Below are positions 37,928 through 46,378 of a stretch of DNA of 64,000 bases, piece by piece. The translations under genes and the position numbers were made by a program. How positions within the stretch are numbered: position 1 is the stretch's first letter; each line of letters starts with the position of its first letter. Source of the stretch: an uncultured Bacillota bacterium. Its GTDB lineage: Bacteria; Bacillota; Dehalobacteriia; UBA4068. Below the pieces are notes generated by a model. It saw nothing but the letters and a program-made list of their open reading frames with translations. It ran no database searches and had not been told where the DNA came from. The stretch lies in assembly GCA_934271085.1 (NCBI GenBank), contig CAKQQU010000001.1, positions 16,412-80,411 of the forward strand. The letters run 5' to 3'.

Positions 37928-38268
37928 CAGATCTTTGCCTTTTCCAGATATTTTTCCAGTTCCTCCACAGGAATGATAAAACGCCTCCCGCATTTACATG
38001 CAGGCAGGTTGCCTTTTTTGATCTCCTCTATGATGAAAGCATAGGAAAGAGGCAGGATGTTCATCAATTCCTTGATGGTGTAGCCTTTGACTGCGGCCAG
38101 TTTACGGCGGCAGGCAGCATAGTTTTCGGCGTCGGCCGCTGCTATAAAGTATTTACGACCTACTTTATAGGCAGGAATATTGCCATTATCTATATCCCTT
38201 TTTACCGTGGCATAGGCGGTATGGGTCATCTCCGCCGTTTCTTTAAGGGTGAGATACCTGTTTTCCAT
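37927..38268 (-). CDS. Small protein with two excisionase-type helix-turn-helix repeats
   Basis: The product has 113 residues from the ATG at 38268 (GGAGGT six bases upstream; an ATG two codons earlier is too close to it). Two similar halves each read as an excisionase/MerR-like winged helix: YLTLKETAEMTHTAYATVKRDI...GRKYFI and GYTIKELMNILPLSYAFIIEEI...GRRFIIPVEELEKYL. It most likely binds DNA with two linked recognition helices. No recombinase is nearby, so a transcriptional rather than excision role is more likely. It is translationally coupled to the dGTPase gene. Confidence 0.78.
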   Translation of the reverse strand: MENRYLTLKETAEMTHTAYATVKRDIDNGNIPAYKVGRKYFIAAADAENYAACRRKLAAVKGYTIKELMNILPLSYAFIIEEIKKGNLPACKCGRRFIIPVEELEKYLEKAKI

Positions 38269-38340
38269 GGGCATACCTCCAGCTGCTTTCTACATTAAAG
38301 GTATGCGGGAAATGTCGGGTTAATGAATGATAGCAAGGAA

Positions 38341-40053
38341 TTAATTGCCAAAATATATGGCGGTACGCTGGATAATGGCCGCTACCTGAGCCCTGGTGGC
38401 GTATGTGCGCGGAGAAAATAGGTTGCCCGGCATACCGGTGATGATCCCCTTGTCGCTGCACCAGCTTACACCTGTTTTAGCCCATTGGGAAATGCTGCTG
38501 CCGTCCGAATAATTAGGTAAGCTGCCTTCATATATAGTGATATTGCTGCCCATTATTTCCGCAAAAAGGGAGATTATTTTGGCCATCTGCTCGCGGGTGA
38601 TTTCGTCATTAGGGCCGAAAAGCCCGTTGCCGTACCCGGATATCAGCCCGTTTTCAACCGCCCACTCCAGATAAGGGAAATAATAGGCATTACTGTCTGT
38701 ATCAGAAAAAGAGACAATCCCGCTATGGGTTATTTCGCCACCCAGCTTTTCGTAAAGACGGCCGATTACTGTTACGAACATAGCGCGGGTCATGGATTGT
38801 TCGGGGGCGAATTTGTTGGTGCTTATCCCGTTAAAAAGGCTGTTGCTGACGCAGTAGGTTATGGCGGATTGAGCCCAGTGCCCGTCGATATCATTAAAGG
38901 CTTCCCAGTGTTCGCCGGGCATAAGATAAGCTCCGAAACCCACCGTAACATCATTGTTTGCCGCGGTATAGCTGTAGTTAATCAGTTCATCGCTGAGCGA
39001 GCCTTCACGGAAAAAGATGTAACGGCAACTATTATCAATATTGGCAAAATATGTCCACTTTACAAATTTTTGGATAATACCGTTATTTTCATAGGTATAA
39101 GTAAAGGTAGGATCCGCGGTTATCCAGCCGGTATCCGGCAGATAGAACTCCACCCAGGCGTGGCGCAGGTTTTCCAGATTGATGCGGCCGTTTATCTGAT
39201 CCACATATTCGGCAGTGGTATGTACCTGAGGCAGATAAAGATAGCCGTTTTGCCTTTTAGCCGCGATGCCGGCTGCCCGCAGGCAGGAAATATAAAGGTT
39301 TGCATATCCCTGGCAGTTGGCGGTGCCCCTGGCCAGCACAGCCGCTCCGTCCTGATCCGCTTCCGGATCATTAATATAGGTCAGATAAAGATTTACCGCC
39401 GAAAATATTGCCCGGGCTTTCTGATAGGGGTCGCTAAGGGAGCCTACGGCTTTTTGGGTGAAGGCAATTATTTGGGGATCGGTGGAATTGATGCCTTCCC
39501 CTGGGTAGAGATAATTGCTCAGCGCCGGCAGCTCCTCCGCGGAATACTGATCAGGAATATTGGTGCGGTCAAACTGATAGCTCATGGCAGAAACATCTAT
39601 TACAAATCTTTGGGTAAGCTTGATGCTTTGATTGCCGTAAAGATAATCGAAAGTGTAGACCGCGTTGCGGTGACCTTCTTCGTCTTCGGTTATACTAACT
39701 GCAGCAGGCGAAAGGACTTCTCCCCGAATACTGGCATATTCAGGCATCTTGCCATCTATAAGTGGAGTGGTGACCTTAACATTAAAGGCCATGGAACGGC
39801 TGTTATTGCGGATAGTATATTCGTGGATCAGGGTATAAGTCCATGTACCTGTTTTTTGATAATAAACCCGGTCTGCCAATATGGCTTCATTATCTGATCC
39901 TGGGCCTTCCGGATCGTCAGCAACAATATCTGTGTTGGCAGGCTCCAGATCTTCAAGGGAATTATCGGCTCCGTCGCTGATTGCGGAAGCAGCGGGAGAT
40001 ATCAGCAACAGCAGCAAAAAAGCAACAGCAAAGACATTAAGTTTTTTAAACAT
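38341..40053 (-). CDS. Exported transglutaminase-like protein with three C-terminal SLH repeats
   Basis: The product has 570 residues from the ATG at 40053 (GGAG upstream); the longer frame to 40116 adds no signal. A signal peptide covers about residues 1-25. A transglutaminase-like domain follows with catalytic triad candidates C247 (GTANCQGYA), H298 (RHAWVEFY) and D314 (ITADPTF). Residues about 390-570 hold three SLH motifs, seen as DIDGHWAQ, NGLISGYGNGLFGPNDEITREQ and ATRAQVAAII. The protein should be anchored to cell-wall polymers. It may act as a protease or cross-linker; a peptidase role is equally possible for this fold. Confidence 0.9.
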   Translation of the reverse strand: MFKKLNVFAVAFLLLLLISPAASAISDGADNSLEDLEPANTDIVADDPEGPGSDNEAILADRVYYQKTGTWTYTLIHEYTIRNNSRSMAFNVKVTTPLIDGKMPEYASIRGEVLSPAAVSITEDEEGHRNAVYTFDYLYGNQSIKLTQRFVIDVSAMSYQFDRTNIPDQYSAEELPALSNYLYPGEGINSTDPQIIAFTQKAVGSLSDPYQKARAIFSAVNLYLTYINDPEADQDGAAVLARGTANCQGYANLYISCLRAAGIAAKRQNGYLYLPQVHTTAEYVDQINGRINLENLRHAWVEFYLPDTGWITADPTFTYTYENNGIIQKFVKWTYFANIDNSCRYIFFREGSLSDELINYSYTAANNDVTVGFGAYLMPGEHWEAFNDIDGHWAQSAITYCVSNSLFNGISTNKFAPEQSMTRAMFVTVIGRLYEKLGGEITHSGIVSFSDTDSNAYYFPYLEWAVENGLISGYGNGLFGPNDEITREQMAKIISLFAEIMGSNITIYEGSLPNYSDGSSISQWAKTGVSWCSDKGIITGMPGNLFSPRTYATRAQVAAIIQRTAIYFGN

Positions 40054-40381
40054 TTTTTTCTCCGTAATAAGCAGGCGGCTTATTATAAGCCGGTATTCGA
40101 TCAATATATCAATCAATATAATAAACAGGAAAGATTTGTTCCCATTGTATTTGCCGCACAGGTTTTCAGGAATATTTTCCGGAATACGCGCAAGATTATT
40201 GTTAAGTAAGTTTTTGAGATATGCTAAATTTTAAAAGCTGTTTTTTAATAAAGCCTTTAACAGTTTTATTTCTCTGTTCCTATTCGATAATCCTTTATGC
40301 TGCTTATTGGACAATAGGTTCAATAAATGGTAATATTATGATAATAAAGAGGTATCTGTATATAAAAGTGGGGAGAGTTTT
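40054..40381. other. Divergent gap between the SLH protein gene and coaD
   Basis: A/T-rich and without ORF support. It holds the coaD promoter at 40307-40336 and a 7-bp stem hairpin (40066-40084) just upstream of the SLH gene ribosome site. Nothing else is recognised. Confidence 0.6.
40307..40336 (+). promoter_or_regulatory. Predicted promoter of coaD
   Basis: -35 TTGGAC, 18-bp spacer, -10 TAATAT; the ribosome site GGGGAGAG lies before the ATG at 40382. Confidence 0.5.
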
Positions 40382-40852
40382 ATGAAAACAGCCGTATACG
40401 CCGGAACATTTGACCCTATCACCAACGGCCATGTGGATATTGCCCAAAGGGCGGCTTCTCTTTTTAACAAGGTTATAGTGGCGGTGGCCAAGGAGAATTA
40501 TAAAAATAATATGTTTTCCCTGGATGAGCGCTGCGCCCTGGCCAGAGAGGCATTAGCTGATATAAAGAATATCGAAGTAGTGGAATTTGATGGTCTGTTG
40601 GTGGATTTTTGCCATCAGCAGGGTGCGGACGCCATTATCCGCGGCCTGCGGGCTGTTTCCGATTTTGATGCGGAGTTCCAGATGGCCCTGCTCAACAGAA
40701 AGCTTAATGGCGGTATGGATACGGTTTTTTTGATGAGCGACGCCAAATATCAGTTTATCAGCAGCAGCATTATCCGTAACTGCGCTGGTTTAGGCGCCGA
40801 GATAACGGACATGGTTCCCGCCTGCGTGGCAGAGGCCCTTAAACGCCGTTGA
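40382..40852 (+). CDS. coaD: Phosphopantetheine adenylyltransferase
   Basis: The product has 156 residues, full length. It catalyses the fourth step of coenzyme A synthesis (ATP plus 4'-phosphopantetheine to dephospho-CoA). Nucleotidyltransferase motifs are GTFDPITNGHVD near the start, the RGLRAVSDFDAEFQMA substrate block, and the C-terminal ISSSIIR. Single plus-strand gene; its 3' end is 7 bases from the convergent nth gene. Confidence 0.97.
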   Translation: MKTAVYAGTFDPITNGHVDIAQRAASLFNKVIVAVAKENYKNNMFSLDERCALAREALADIKNIEVVEFDGLLVDFCHQQGADAIIRGLRAVSDFDAEFQMALLNRKLNGGMDTVFLMSDAKYQFISSSIIRNCAGLGAEITDMVPACVAEALKRR

Positions 40853-40859
40853 TTTTGCG

Positions 40860-41501
40860 CTATTTTGACTTTAGGCAGCTGGGGCAAAGCCGGGCTATAG
40901 GGCAATCGCCGCATTGGGGATTACGGGCGCTGCATCTTTTACGCCCATGCCAGATAAGCCAGTGATGGGCCTCCCCCCATTTTTCTTTTGGGATAAGGGC
41001 GCATAATGCAGCCTCTGTTTGCTGGGGTGTTTTGGCGTCTGCCAGCCCCATCCGGTTCGCTACCCGGAAAACATGGGTATCTACTGCCAGAGCAGGGATG
41101 CCATACCCTACGGCCAACACTACATTGGCGGTTTTACCTCCTACCCCCGGAAGAGCTACCAGCTCTTCCTTATCGGCGGGTACCTGCCCGCCGTAGTTGT
41201 CGTTGATTATGCGGCTGGCCGCTACAATATTCTTGGCCTTATTCTTATAAAGGCCGCAGGAACTGATAAGTGGTTCCAGTTCTTCCGGGGTAAGCGCGGC
41301 GAATGATGCCGCATCCGGATATAAAGGAAACAGCTTATCCGTGATACGGTTGACCTGGTTGTCATTAGTCTGGGCAGAAAGCATTACCGCAATAAGCAGC
41401 TGAAATACCGAGCCGAATTTAAGGGCAGAACCTGTTCCCCTGTATGTTTCTTCCAGAATCGCCAAAATGGCGTCTGCGGTTTTTTTATCTACAGTGCTCA
41501 T
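40860..41501 (-). CDS. nth: Endonuclease III (bifunctional DNA glycosylase/AP lyase)
   Basis: The product has 213 residues, the family length. It removes oxidised pyrimidines. The helix-hairpin-helix LPGVGGKTANVVL carries the catalytic lysine, and VDTHVFRVANRMG the catalytic aspartate. A C-terminal C-x6-C-x2-C-x5-C pattern (CSARNPQCGDCPIARLC) binds the [4Fe-4S] cluster. Single minus-strand gene. Confidence 0.96.
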   Translation of the reverse strand: MSTVDKKTADAILAILEETYRGTGSALKFGSVFQLLIAVMLSAQTNDNQVNRITDKLFPLYPDAASFAALTPEELEPLISSCGLYKNKAKNIVAASRIINDNYGGQVPADKEELVALPGVGGKTANVVLAVGYGIPALAVDTHVFRVANRMGLADAKTPQQTEAALCALIPKEKWGEAHHWLIWHGRKRCSARNPQCGDCPIARLCPSCLKSK

Positions 41502-41621
41502 TTTTACCTCACGTATTATAATATTTTATTTTACATCATAGCCCTTAAAATGACAATGGGCAGGCAATTTCTCTTCTTTGCGGCATATATTGCAATGTAG
41601 CGCAAAGAAGGGGTGAGATAT

Positions 41622-41816
41622 ATGGGAAATAATTTTTTCGGCAAGGTGAAAAATTCCCTGACCAGTACCTTTGACCATTGTTTTGGAGAAAATATCGGCA
41701 ATATAGTGTTGATGGTGGTAGCAGCCCTGCTGCTTATATCCCTTATGCTTTCGCCGGCTATTTTGATAGCGCTGGCTCTTTTCGGGCTTTTTTTATGGGC
41801 ATTGCTTTATTGCTGA
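41622..41816 (+). CDS. Small membrane protein, 64 residues
   Basis: The ATG at 41622 follows GGGGTGA. A polar, basic N-terminal part (about 1-28) precedes a long hydrophobic stretch (about 29-63) that could form one long or two short helices ending at the C-terminus. No family is recognised. It stands between nth (divergent) and the metallo-hydrolase gene. Confidence 0.6.
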   Translation: MGNNFFGKVKNSLTSTFDHCFGENIGNIVLMVVAALLLISLMLSPAILIALALFGLFLWALLYC

Positions 41817-41908
41817 TATATTCTGTGTATGATATATTTAATATCATAAAAAAACAAGTATAAATAGTTCTGTCATTATTGATTGATTCTTTAAAGGAGA
41901 AGTGTTTT

Positions 41909-42604
41909 ATGAAGCTGATTTATGAGGGACATGCCTGTTTTCAGATTATCACCGGAGGCGTCAATATCCTGATCGATCCTTATATAAGCGGCAATCCTCT
42001 TTGCCGAAAAACTCCGGATGATTTTACTCCGGATCTGATACTGGTCACCCATGGCCATGGGGATCATCTTGGCGATACCCTGGCTATAGCCCGCCGCTGC
42101 GGCGCTACTGTCGCCGGGCAGGTGGATCTGATCAATGCCCTTGACTGCCGGGGGATAGATGCGGTCGCTTTTAATTTAGGCGGCAGCTTTGATTTTCGGG
42201 GTATAAGGATAACCATGGTGCCGGCCTGGCACGGTAACGGGATAAGAACCGGCGAGGGCAATATTTATGCCGGAATTGCCTGCGGTTATATAGTAGATGA
42301 TGGAGAAAGCCGGGTATACCATGCCGGAGACACCTGTCTTTTCGGCGATATGGCGGCTGTTATTTCCAGATATGACCTGGATTGCGCCTTGCTTCCCATA
42401 GGAGATTTTTATACTATGGGCCCGGATGACGCGCTGCTTGCTGCCGACTGGCTGAAAGCAGGGACAGTTATCCCCATGCATTACAATACCTTTGATGTTA
42501 TCCGGCAGGATGCCGCTGGCTTTGCGGCCAGGGTAGAGCAGAAGACGACCAGCCGCGCAATAGTGCTGAATCCCGGGGATGACTGTTTAATAGGGGATAA
42601 ATAA
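41909..42604 (+). CDS. UPF0173-type metallo-beta-lactamase-fold hydrolase
   Basis: The product has 231 residues from the ATG at 41909 (AAAGGAG upstream). It starts KLIYEGHACFQI, typical for the UPF0173/YtkL group. The metal motif HGHGDHLGD, the later histidine in VPAWHGNG, the aspartate in VYHAGDTCLF, and the final histidine in IPMHYNTF are all present, so two metals are likely bound. The reaction is unknown. A tRNA gene with its own promoter follows. Confidence 0.9.
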   Translation: MKLIYEGHACFQIITGGVNILIDPYISGNPLCRKTPDDFTPDLILVTHGHGDHLGDTLAIARRCGATVAGQVDLINALDCRGIDAVAFNLGGSFDFRGIRITMVPAWHGNGIRTGEGNIYAGIACGYIVDDGESRVYHAGDTCLFGDMAAVISRYDLDCALLPIGDFYTMGPDDALLAADWLKAGTVIPMHYNTFDVIRQDAAGFAARVEQKTTSRAIVLNPGDDCLIGDK

Positions 42605-42624
42605 TGTTTTTTTGTAAAAAACTC

Positions 42625-42653
42625 TTGCCAAATAGTTTTTTATACTGTATAAT
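42625..42653 (+). promoter_or_regulatory. Promoter of tRNA-Thr
   Basis: -35 TTGCCA, 17-bp spacer, -10 TATAAT, followed by a short 5' leader hairpin (GCTGCG/CGCAGC, 42661-42676) that would be removed from the tRNA precursor. Confidence 0.75.
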
Positions 42654-42680
42654 AATTTTTGCTGCGAGACCGCAGCAGAT

Positions 42681-42756
<76 letters not shown>

Positions 42757-42757
42757 T

Positions 42758-42793
42758 AAACCTTCTGCGATAGCGGAAGGTTTTTGTTTTTTT
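42758..42793 (+). terminator. Terminator of the tRNA-Thr unit
   Basis: An 11-bp stem with one wobble (42758-42768 with 42773-42783), a GATA loop, and a long T run after it. Confidence 0.92.
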
Positions 42794-42850
42794 AAGCACT
42801 GGGGGATTATTAACAAGATAATTATCTTCGGCAGCTGACAGGGGGCGGCA

Positions 42851-43627
42851 ATGAAAAACTTTTTAATAGAATCTGCCCTGCTTACCCATGGTCTGGTTTC
42901 TCTTAAGGACGATTTTATGGAGCAGTTTTGGCCCAAAGACCTGGATAATATTGCTTGGGTAGACGGAGGACAGATAAGGACAGGGTCTATAGCGGATTAT
43001 CTTTTTTTTCGCCGCAGCCATGAAAAGCTGCTGCGTATAGATTCCGCCAGCCTTTCTTCCGCTTTATCAGAAGGTTGCTCCGGTGGGCTTACTGCCTCCG
43101 GTACTATGGCAGCCTGCCTGCTGCAAGGGCTGAGCCTGGCTGTTACCTGCGGCATGGGCGGTATCGGCAATATTCGCGGAGCGGAGTTTTCTGCTGACCT
43201 GACAGCCCTGAGCCGGCTGCCGGTGGCTTTGATAGCAACATCCCCCAAAGATATGCTGGATATACCGGCTACTATAAACTGGCTGGCGGAGCATGGGGTA
43301 AAAGTTTTGGGCTACGGCAGTTCTTTCTGCGATGGATTTATTTTCCCTGGCGCCAAAACAGAGCTGGCAGGTTGTATGGAGTGGGGGGCGGAACGGCCGC
43401 TGCTTCCGGGAGAGCTTTTGCTTAATGCTATAAGCAAAGAGTGCAGGCTGCAGGATACTGACTTTTTGCGGCAGGGGATCGAGGTTGGCAAAGTCGCTGT
43501 AAAAAAAGGAGAATATTTTCATCCTGCCGCCAATGGTACGATAGACCGTTTGAGCAAAGGACAAAGCGCCATGATACAGCTTCGATCGCTTATAGCCAAT
43601 GCATTACTGGCAGAGCGCTGCTGTTGA
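42851..43627 (+). CDS. Divergent, shortened PsuG-like protein (pseudouridine-5'-phosphate glycosidase family)
   Basis: The product has 258 residues against about 300 for PsuG. Alignment by eye to E. coli PsuG: FLIESALLTHG matches LESTIISHG (conserved Glu at residue 7); TASGTMAACLLQGLSLAVTCGMGGIG matches the ATTVASTM...TGGIGG core; ATSPKDMLDI matches the segment with the Schiff-base lysine and keeps the Lys; ANALLAERC matches the C-terminal NNAILAS. The region after GGIG is about five residues shorter, and the GGVHRG histidine is replaced (GNIRG). No PsuK kinase is adjacent. Activity on pseudouridine phosphate is therefore doubtful. Confidence 0.75.
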   Translation: MKNFLIESALLTHGLVSLKDDFMEQFWPKDLDNIAWVDGGQIRTGSIADYLFFRRSHEKLLRIDSASLSSALSEGCSGGLTASGTMAACLLQGLSLAVTCGMGGIGNIRGAEFSADLTALSRLPVALIATSPKDMLDIPATINWLAEHGVKVLGYGSSFCDGFIFPGAKTELAGCMEWGAERPLLPGELLLNAISKECRLQDTDFLRQGIEVGKVAVKKGEYFHPAANGTIDRLSKGQSAMIQLRSLIANALLAERCC

Positions 43628-43647
43628 CCTTGAAAATATCCAGATGC

Positions 43648-43684
43648 AAATACCCGGTACTGCAAAACAGTACCGGGTATTTTG
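43648..43684. terminator. Terminator between the PsuG-like gene and the convergent lipoprotein gene
   Basis: A perfect 15-bp stem (43648-43662 with 43668-43682) with a CAAAA loop and a short T tail. Confidence 0.85.
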
Positions 43685-43712
43685 GGAGGATGTGATTTAC
43701 CCATATTGGGAT

Positions 43713-45206
43713 TTAGCCGGCGCTGCGTATCAGCTGTATGGTTTTGCCCAACTCACTGTCCAGCAGGGGTCGGCCGGTGAGGCAGCGCATATCCAGCTTC
43801 ATATAATCATCTTTGTTGACATTCAGCAGCAGCGCTCCGCTATAGCCGTCTTCATAATAGCTGTTATAATAATAGACCATGCCTTCCTGGGTCATTCCCA
43901 GATACGCTATGTTGCCCACCAGAATGGGGGAATCATATCCTGTCTGATCGGAATAGATGGTCAGGCTGGCTTCTCCGGGATATATATCTACAAAATAAAA
44001 GGTGTTTGCTGTGGAATAGCCCCAGGAATCGCAAATATTATATGGTAAGACGCTCCCTGCCGCAAGCGCCGGGTCAGTCAGCTCATGGCTTTGCCCTTGG
44101 GAATCGACAGCAAAAACAGCGGCATATGAATTATCGCTGTTGGGACGGGCTTCAAAGGATACTATATCCCTTATCCCGGCCAGGCGCCCGCCGCAGACCA
44201 GATAGCCCGCCTGCAGCCCCATGCTGATATCTGCGTATTCCACATGGCCGTCCTCTGTAAGCAGGAAAAGATAGACAAAGTTGTCATTAACTATAGGACC
44301 TACAAAAATGTCGCTGTAATTATTATAGGCCCCCTGCAGCAGATAAGTACCGCTTTCCGCCCCCAGTGACGCCAGAAAATCAGCGCCTTCCGGGGTGTCT
44401 TCTATATCAATAGTGATCTCGCCGCCTTCTAGTGTGGCGCGGACAGGGCCCCATTGGGAAGCTTTTTCCGGCTGGGATGGGGCGGCATTAACAGTAATAA
44501 GCTGATAATACCAGCTTGCCCCTGCAATAGAGCCGATAGGCTGGGCCACTTCAAGCTGACCTTCATCGTTAAGATAAAGCAGTCCGTCTATGCTGATATT
44601 ATCATTGCCAATAGTCCAGCTGCGCTGGATATAATTATCATAGTTTAATTCGCTGCCGTCAATATCGCCGTACATATCATCGAAGGTGTTGATTGCCGCT
44701 GCCCGCAGCTGGGTGAGAAACTCTTCCCGGCTAAGGCCTGCTATTGCCAGCAGCTGTTCATTGTCCAACTGTTCGTCTGCCTCAAAATCATAGTTGAATA
44801 TGCAATATTCAGTATAGTCATTATCCATATATATGGCGATGACCAGTGAAAGCAGGCTGCCGTTCCAGTGGCTTTGCCAGTTGATGTTACTGGGAGTATA
44901 AAGCCATCCCTGATCCATGTTATAGTGAGCTTCTTCCATTATAGGGTCAAAAACAGTCGCTATTTGCTGATTTATGCTCTCGGCTCCCGGGGTTTCTGCC
45001 AGAATCTGGGGAATGTGATAGGAATAATTCCAGGTATTGCCATAGGTGTCGGTAGCGCTGCCTTCTTCACTGTAAATTTCGCCGATCAGGCTGTCGTCAT
45101 AGACGCTCTGGCTGTTGGGATCATCCGTCGGATCTTTGCCGCAGCCTGCCAGCAGTAAAGCTAGCATCATGGCTGCAATGGCAAGCAATAATAATTTATG
45201 TTTCAT
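43713..45206 (-). CDS. Large lipoprotein, DUF4163/DUF3298-like N-terminal region
   Basis: The product has 497 residues from the ATG at 45206 (AAGGAGG upstream). The lipobox LLLAGC gives lipidated C22. Residues about 45-250 (YSYHIPQILAETPGAESINQQI, ...EQLLAIAGLSREEFLTQLRAAAINTF) resemble the DUF4163/DUF3298 fold seen in extracytoplasmic parts of RsiV and PdaC-like proteins. The second half is beta-rich with no recognised motif. It probably faces the outside and binds wall components or ligands (inference). It has its own promoter at 45286-45314. Confidence 0.7.
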   Translation of the reverse strand: MKHKLLLLAIAAMMLALLLAGCGKDPTDDPNSQSVYDDSLIGEIYSEEGSATDTYGNTWNYSYHIPQILAETPGAESINQQIATVFDPIMEEAHYNMDQGWLYTPSNINWQSHWNGSLLSLVIAIYMDNDYTEYCIFNYDFEADEQLDNEQLLAIAGLSREEFLTQLRAAAINTFDDMYGDIDGSELNYDNYIQRSWTIGNDNISIDGLLYLNDEGQLEVAQPIGSIAGASWYYQLITVNAAPSQPEKASQWGPVRATLEGGEITIDIEDTPEGADFLASLGAESGTYLLQGAYNNYSDIFVGPIVNDNFVYLFLLTEDGHVEYADISMGLQAGYLVCGGRLAGIRDIVSFEARPNSDNSYAAVFAVDSQGQSHELTDPALAAGSVLPYNICDSWGYSTANTFYFVDIYPGEASLTIYSDQTGYDSPILVGNIAYLGMTQEGMVYYYNSYYEDGYSGALLLNVNKDDYMKLDMRCLTGRPLLDSELGKTIQLIRSAG

Positions 45207-45285
45207 GTTATCCTCCTTTTTGCTGTGGGCTGTCAGACTGAGTGAGCTGTCTGCTTTCGAGCATTTTCCACAATGCATTATCTAC

Positions 45286-45314
45286 ATTTTAGCCTAGGGA
45301 ATAGGGGTTGTCAC
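45286..45314 (-). promoter_or_regulatory. Predicted promoter of the large lipoprotein gene
   Basis: On the minus strand: -35 GTGACA (45314-45309), 17-bp spacer, -10 TAAAAT (45291-45286). The remaining gap to 45490 shows no gene. Confidence 0.5.
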
Positions 45315-45492
45315 TAGCACTTTTGCCAGTTTGTTCTTAACCCGGCTTTGCCCCATCCTTTGCCGCTGTAGACAGAGCCCAGGTGCGGCTATAGACAGGT
45401 ATATATGGGCCTATGTTATTTTATTGGCGCTGTCTTTGGTCGGTGTATGGCCTGAATAGACCAGGGGCGGAGGCAGGCTTAAATACGGTAAT

Positions 45493-45529
45493 AAAAAGAG
45501 CAAGCCGCAGCAGCCAGCTTGCTCTTTTT
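45493..45529 (-). terminator. Terminator of the NhaC-GRE-activase-SDR module
   Basis: A perfect 13-bp stem (45493-45505 with 45517-45529) with an 11-base loop and a T run on the minus strand, just after the SDR gene. Confidence 0.92.
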
Positions 45530-45554
45530 ATGTTCTTCTGTAAGCAGTTGCGTT

Positions 45555-46355
45555 TTATTTTTCGGGGTCGTAGGTGAAAACACGGGTGCAGGCCCAGCCG
45601 CCGTCTACCAGGAAGGTCTGACCGGTGACGAATTTACCGGCTTCGCTGGCCAGGAAAAGGGCTATGCCCAGATAATCGTCAGTTTCGGACATTCTGCCCA
45701 TGGGTACCTGAGCGATAGCGGCATCCAGATAGGACTGGGGGCGCTGAGCCATCATGGGGGTGTTGATCCAGATGGGAGCGATACCGTTGACGGTGACGCC
45801 CTTGGGAGCCATTTCTACGGCAAAGAAACGGGTAGACTGCATAACGCCGGCTTTGCTCACTGCATAGGCCATAGCATCGTTGGCATTGACGGAGAAAGCA
45901 TCGATGGAATTGTAATCGATGATGCGGCCCCAGCCATTCTTAACCATGACTTTACCGACTTCCTGATTGAGGAATATGGAGCCCAGCAGATTTGTCTCCA
46001 AAGTGCTTCTTAAGGTTTCTTCCCGGAATTTCAGGGTGTTTTCCACGAAGCAGTTAGCGGCAGTATGGATAAGTACGTCGATGCGGCCGTATCTTTTTTC
46101 TACCTCGGCTACCTTGGCAATGATATCGGCATGATCGGCAATATCCATCTGGATAGTATCAATAGTCAGGCCCTCGTCAGCCAGCATTTTTTTAACTTCT
46201 TCCAGTTGCTCGGCACGTCTGGTTGCCACAATGACTTTGGAGCCGTTTTTGGCAAAGCAGCGGGCATTGGCTTTGGCTACGCCGCCGCCGCCGGTGATCA
46301 GGACTATTTTGCCGCTAACGTCAAACATGTTTTCGATCAGTTGCATATCTTTCAT
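45555..46355 (-). CDS. Short-chain dehydrogenase/reductase of the glycyl radical module
   Basis: The product has 266 residues, classical SDR size. The catalytic Tyr-Lys pair is in AYAVSKAGVM, with the Ser in YNSIDAFS before it. The nucleotide loop is unusual: TGGGGVAKANA instead of TGxxxGxG, so the later glycines are lost. Closest style is the gluconate 5-dehydrogenase/2-deoxygluconate 3-dehydrogenase branch. In this operon it probably oxidises the substrate or reduces the carbonyl product of the glycyl radical enzyme. It follows the activase gene by 23 bases. Confidence 0.88.
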   Translation of the reverse strand: MKDMQLIENMFDVSGKIVLITGGGGVAKANARCFAKNGSKVIVATRRAEQLEEVKKMLADEGLTIDTIQMDIADHADIIAKVAEVEKRYGRIDVLIHTAANCFVENTLKFREETLRSTLETNLLGSIFLNQEVGKVMVKNGWGRIIDYNSIDAFSVNANDAMAYAVSKAGVMQSTRFFAVEMAPKGVTVNGIAPIWINTPMMAQRPQSYLDAAIAQVPMGRMSETDDYLGIALFLASEAGKFVTGQTFLVDGGWACTRVFTYDPEK

Positions 46356-46378
46356 CGATGTTTCCTCCGTTTAAATTT

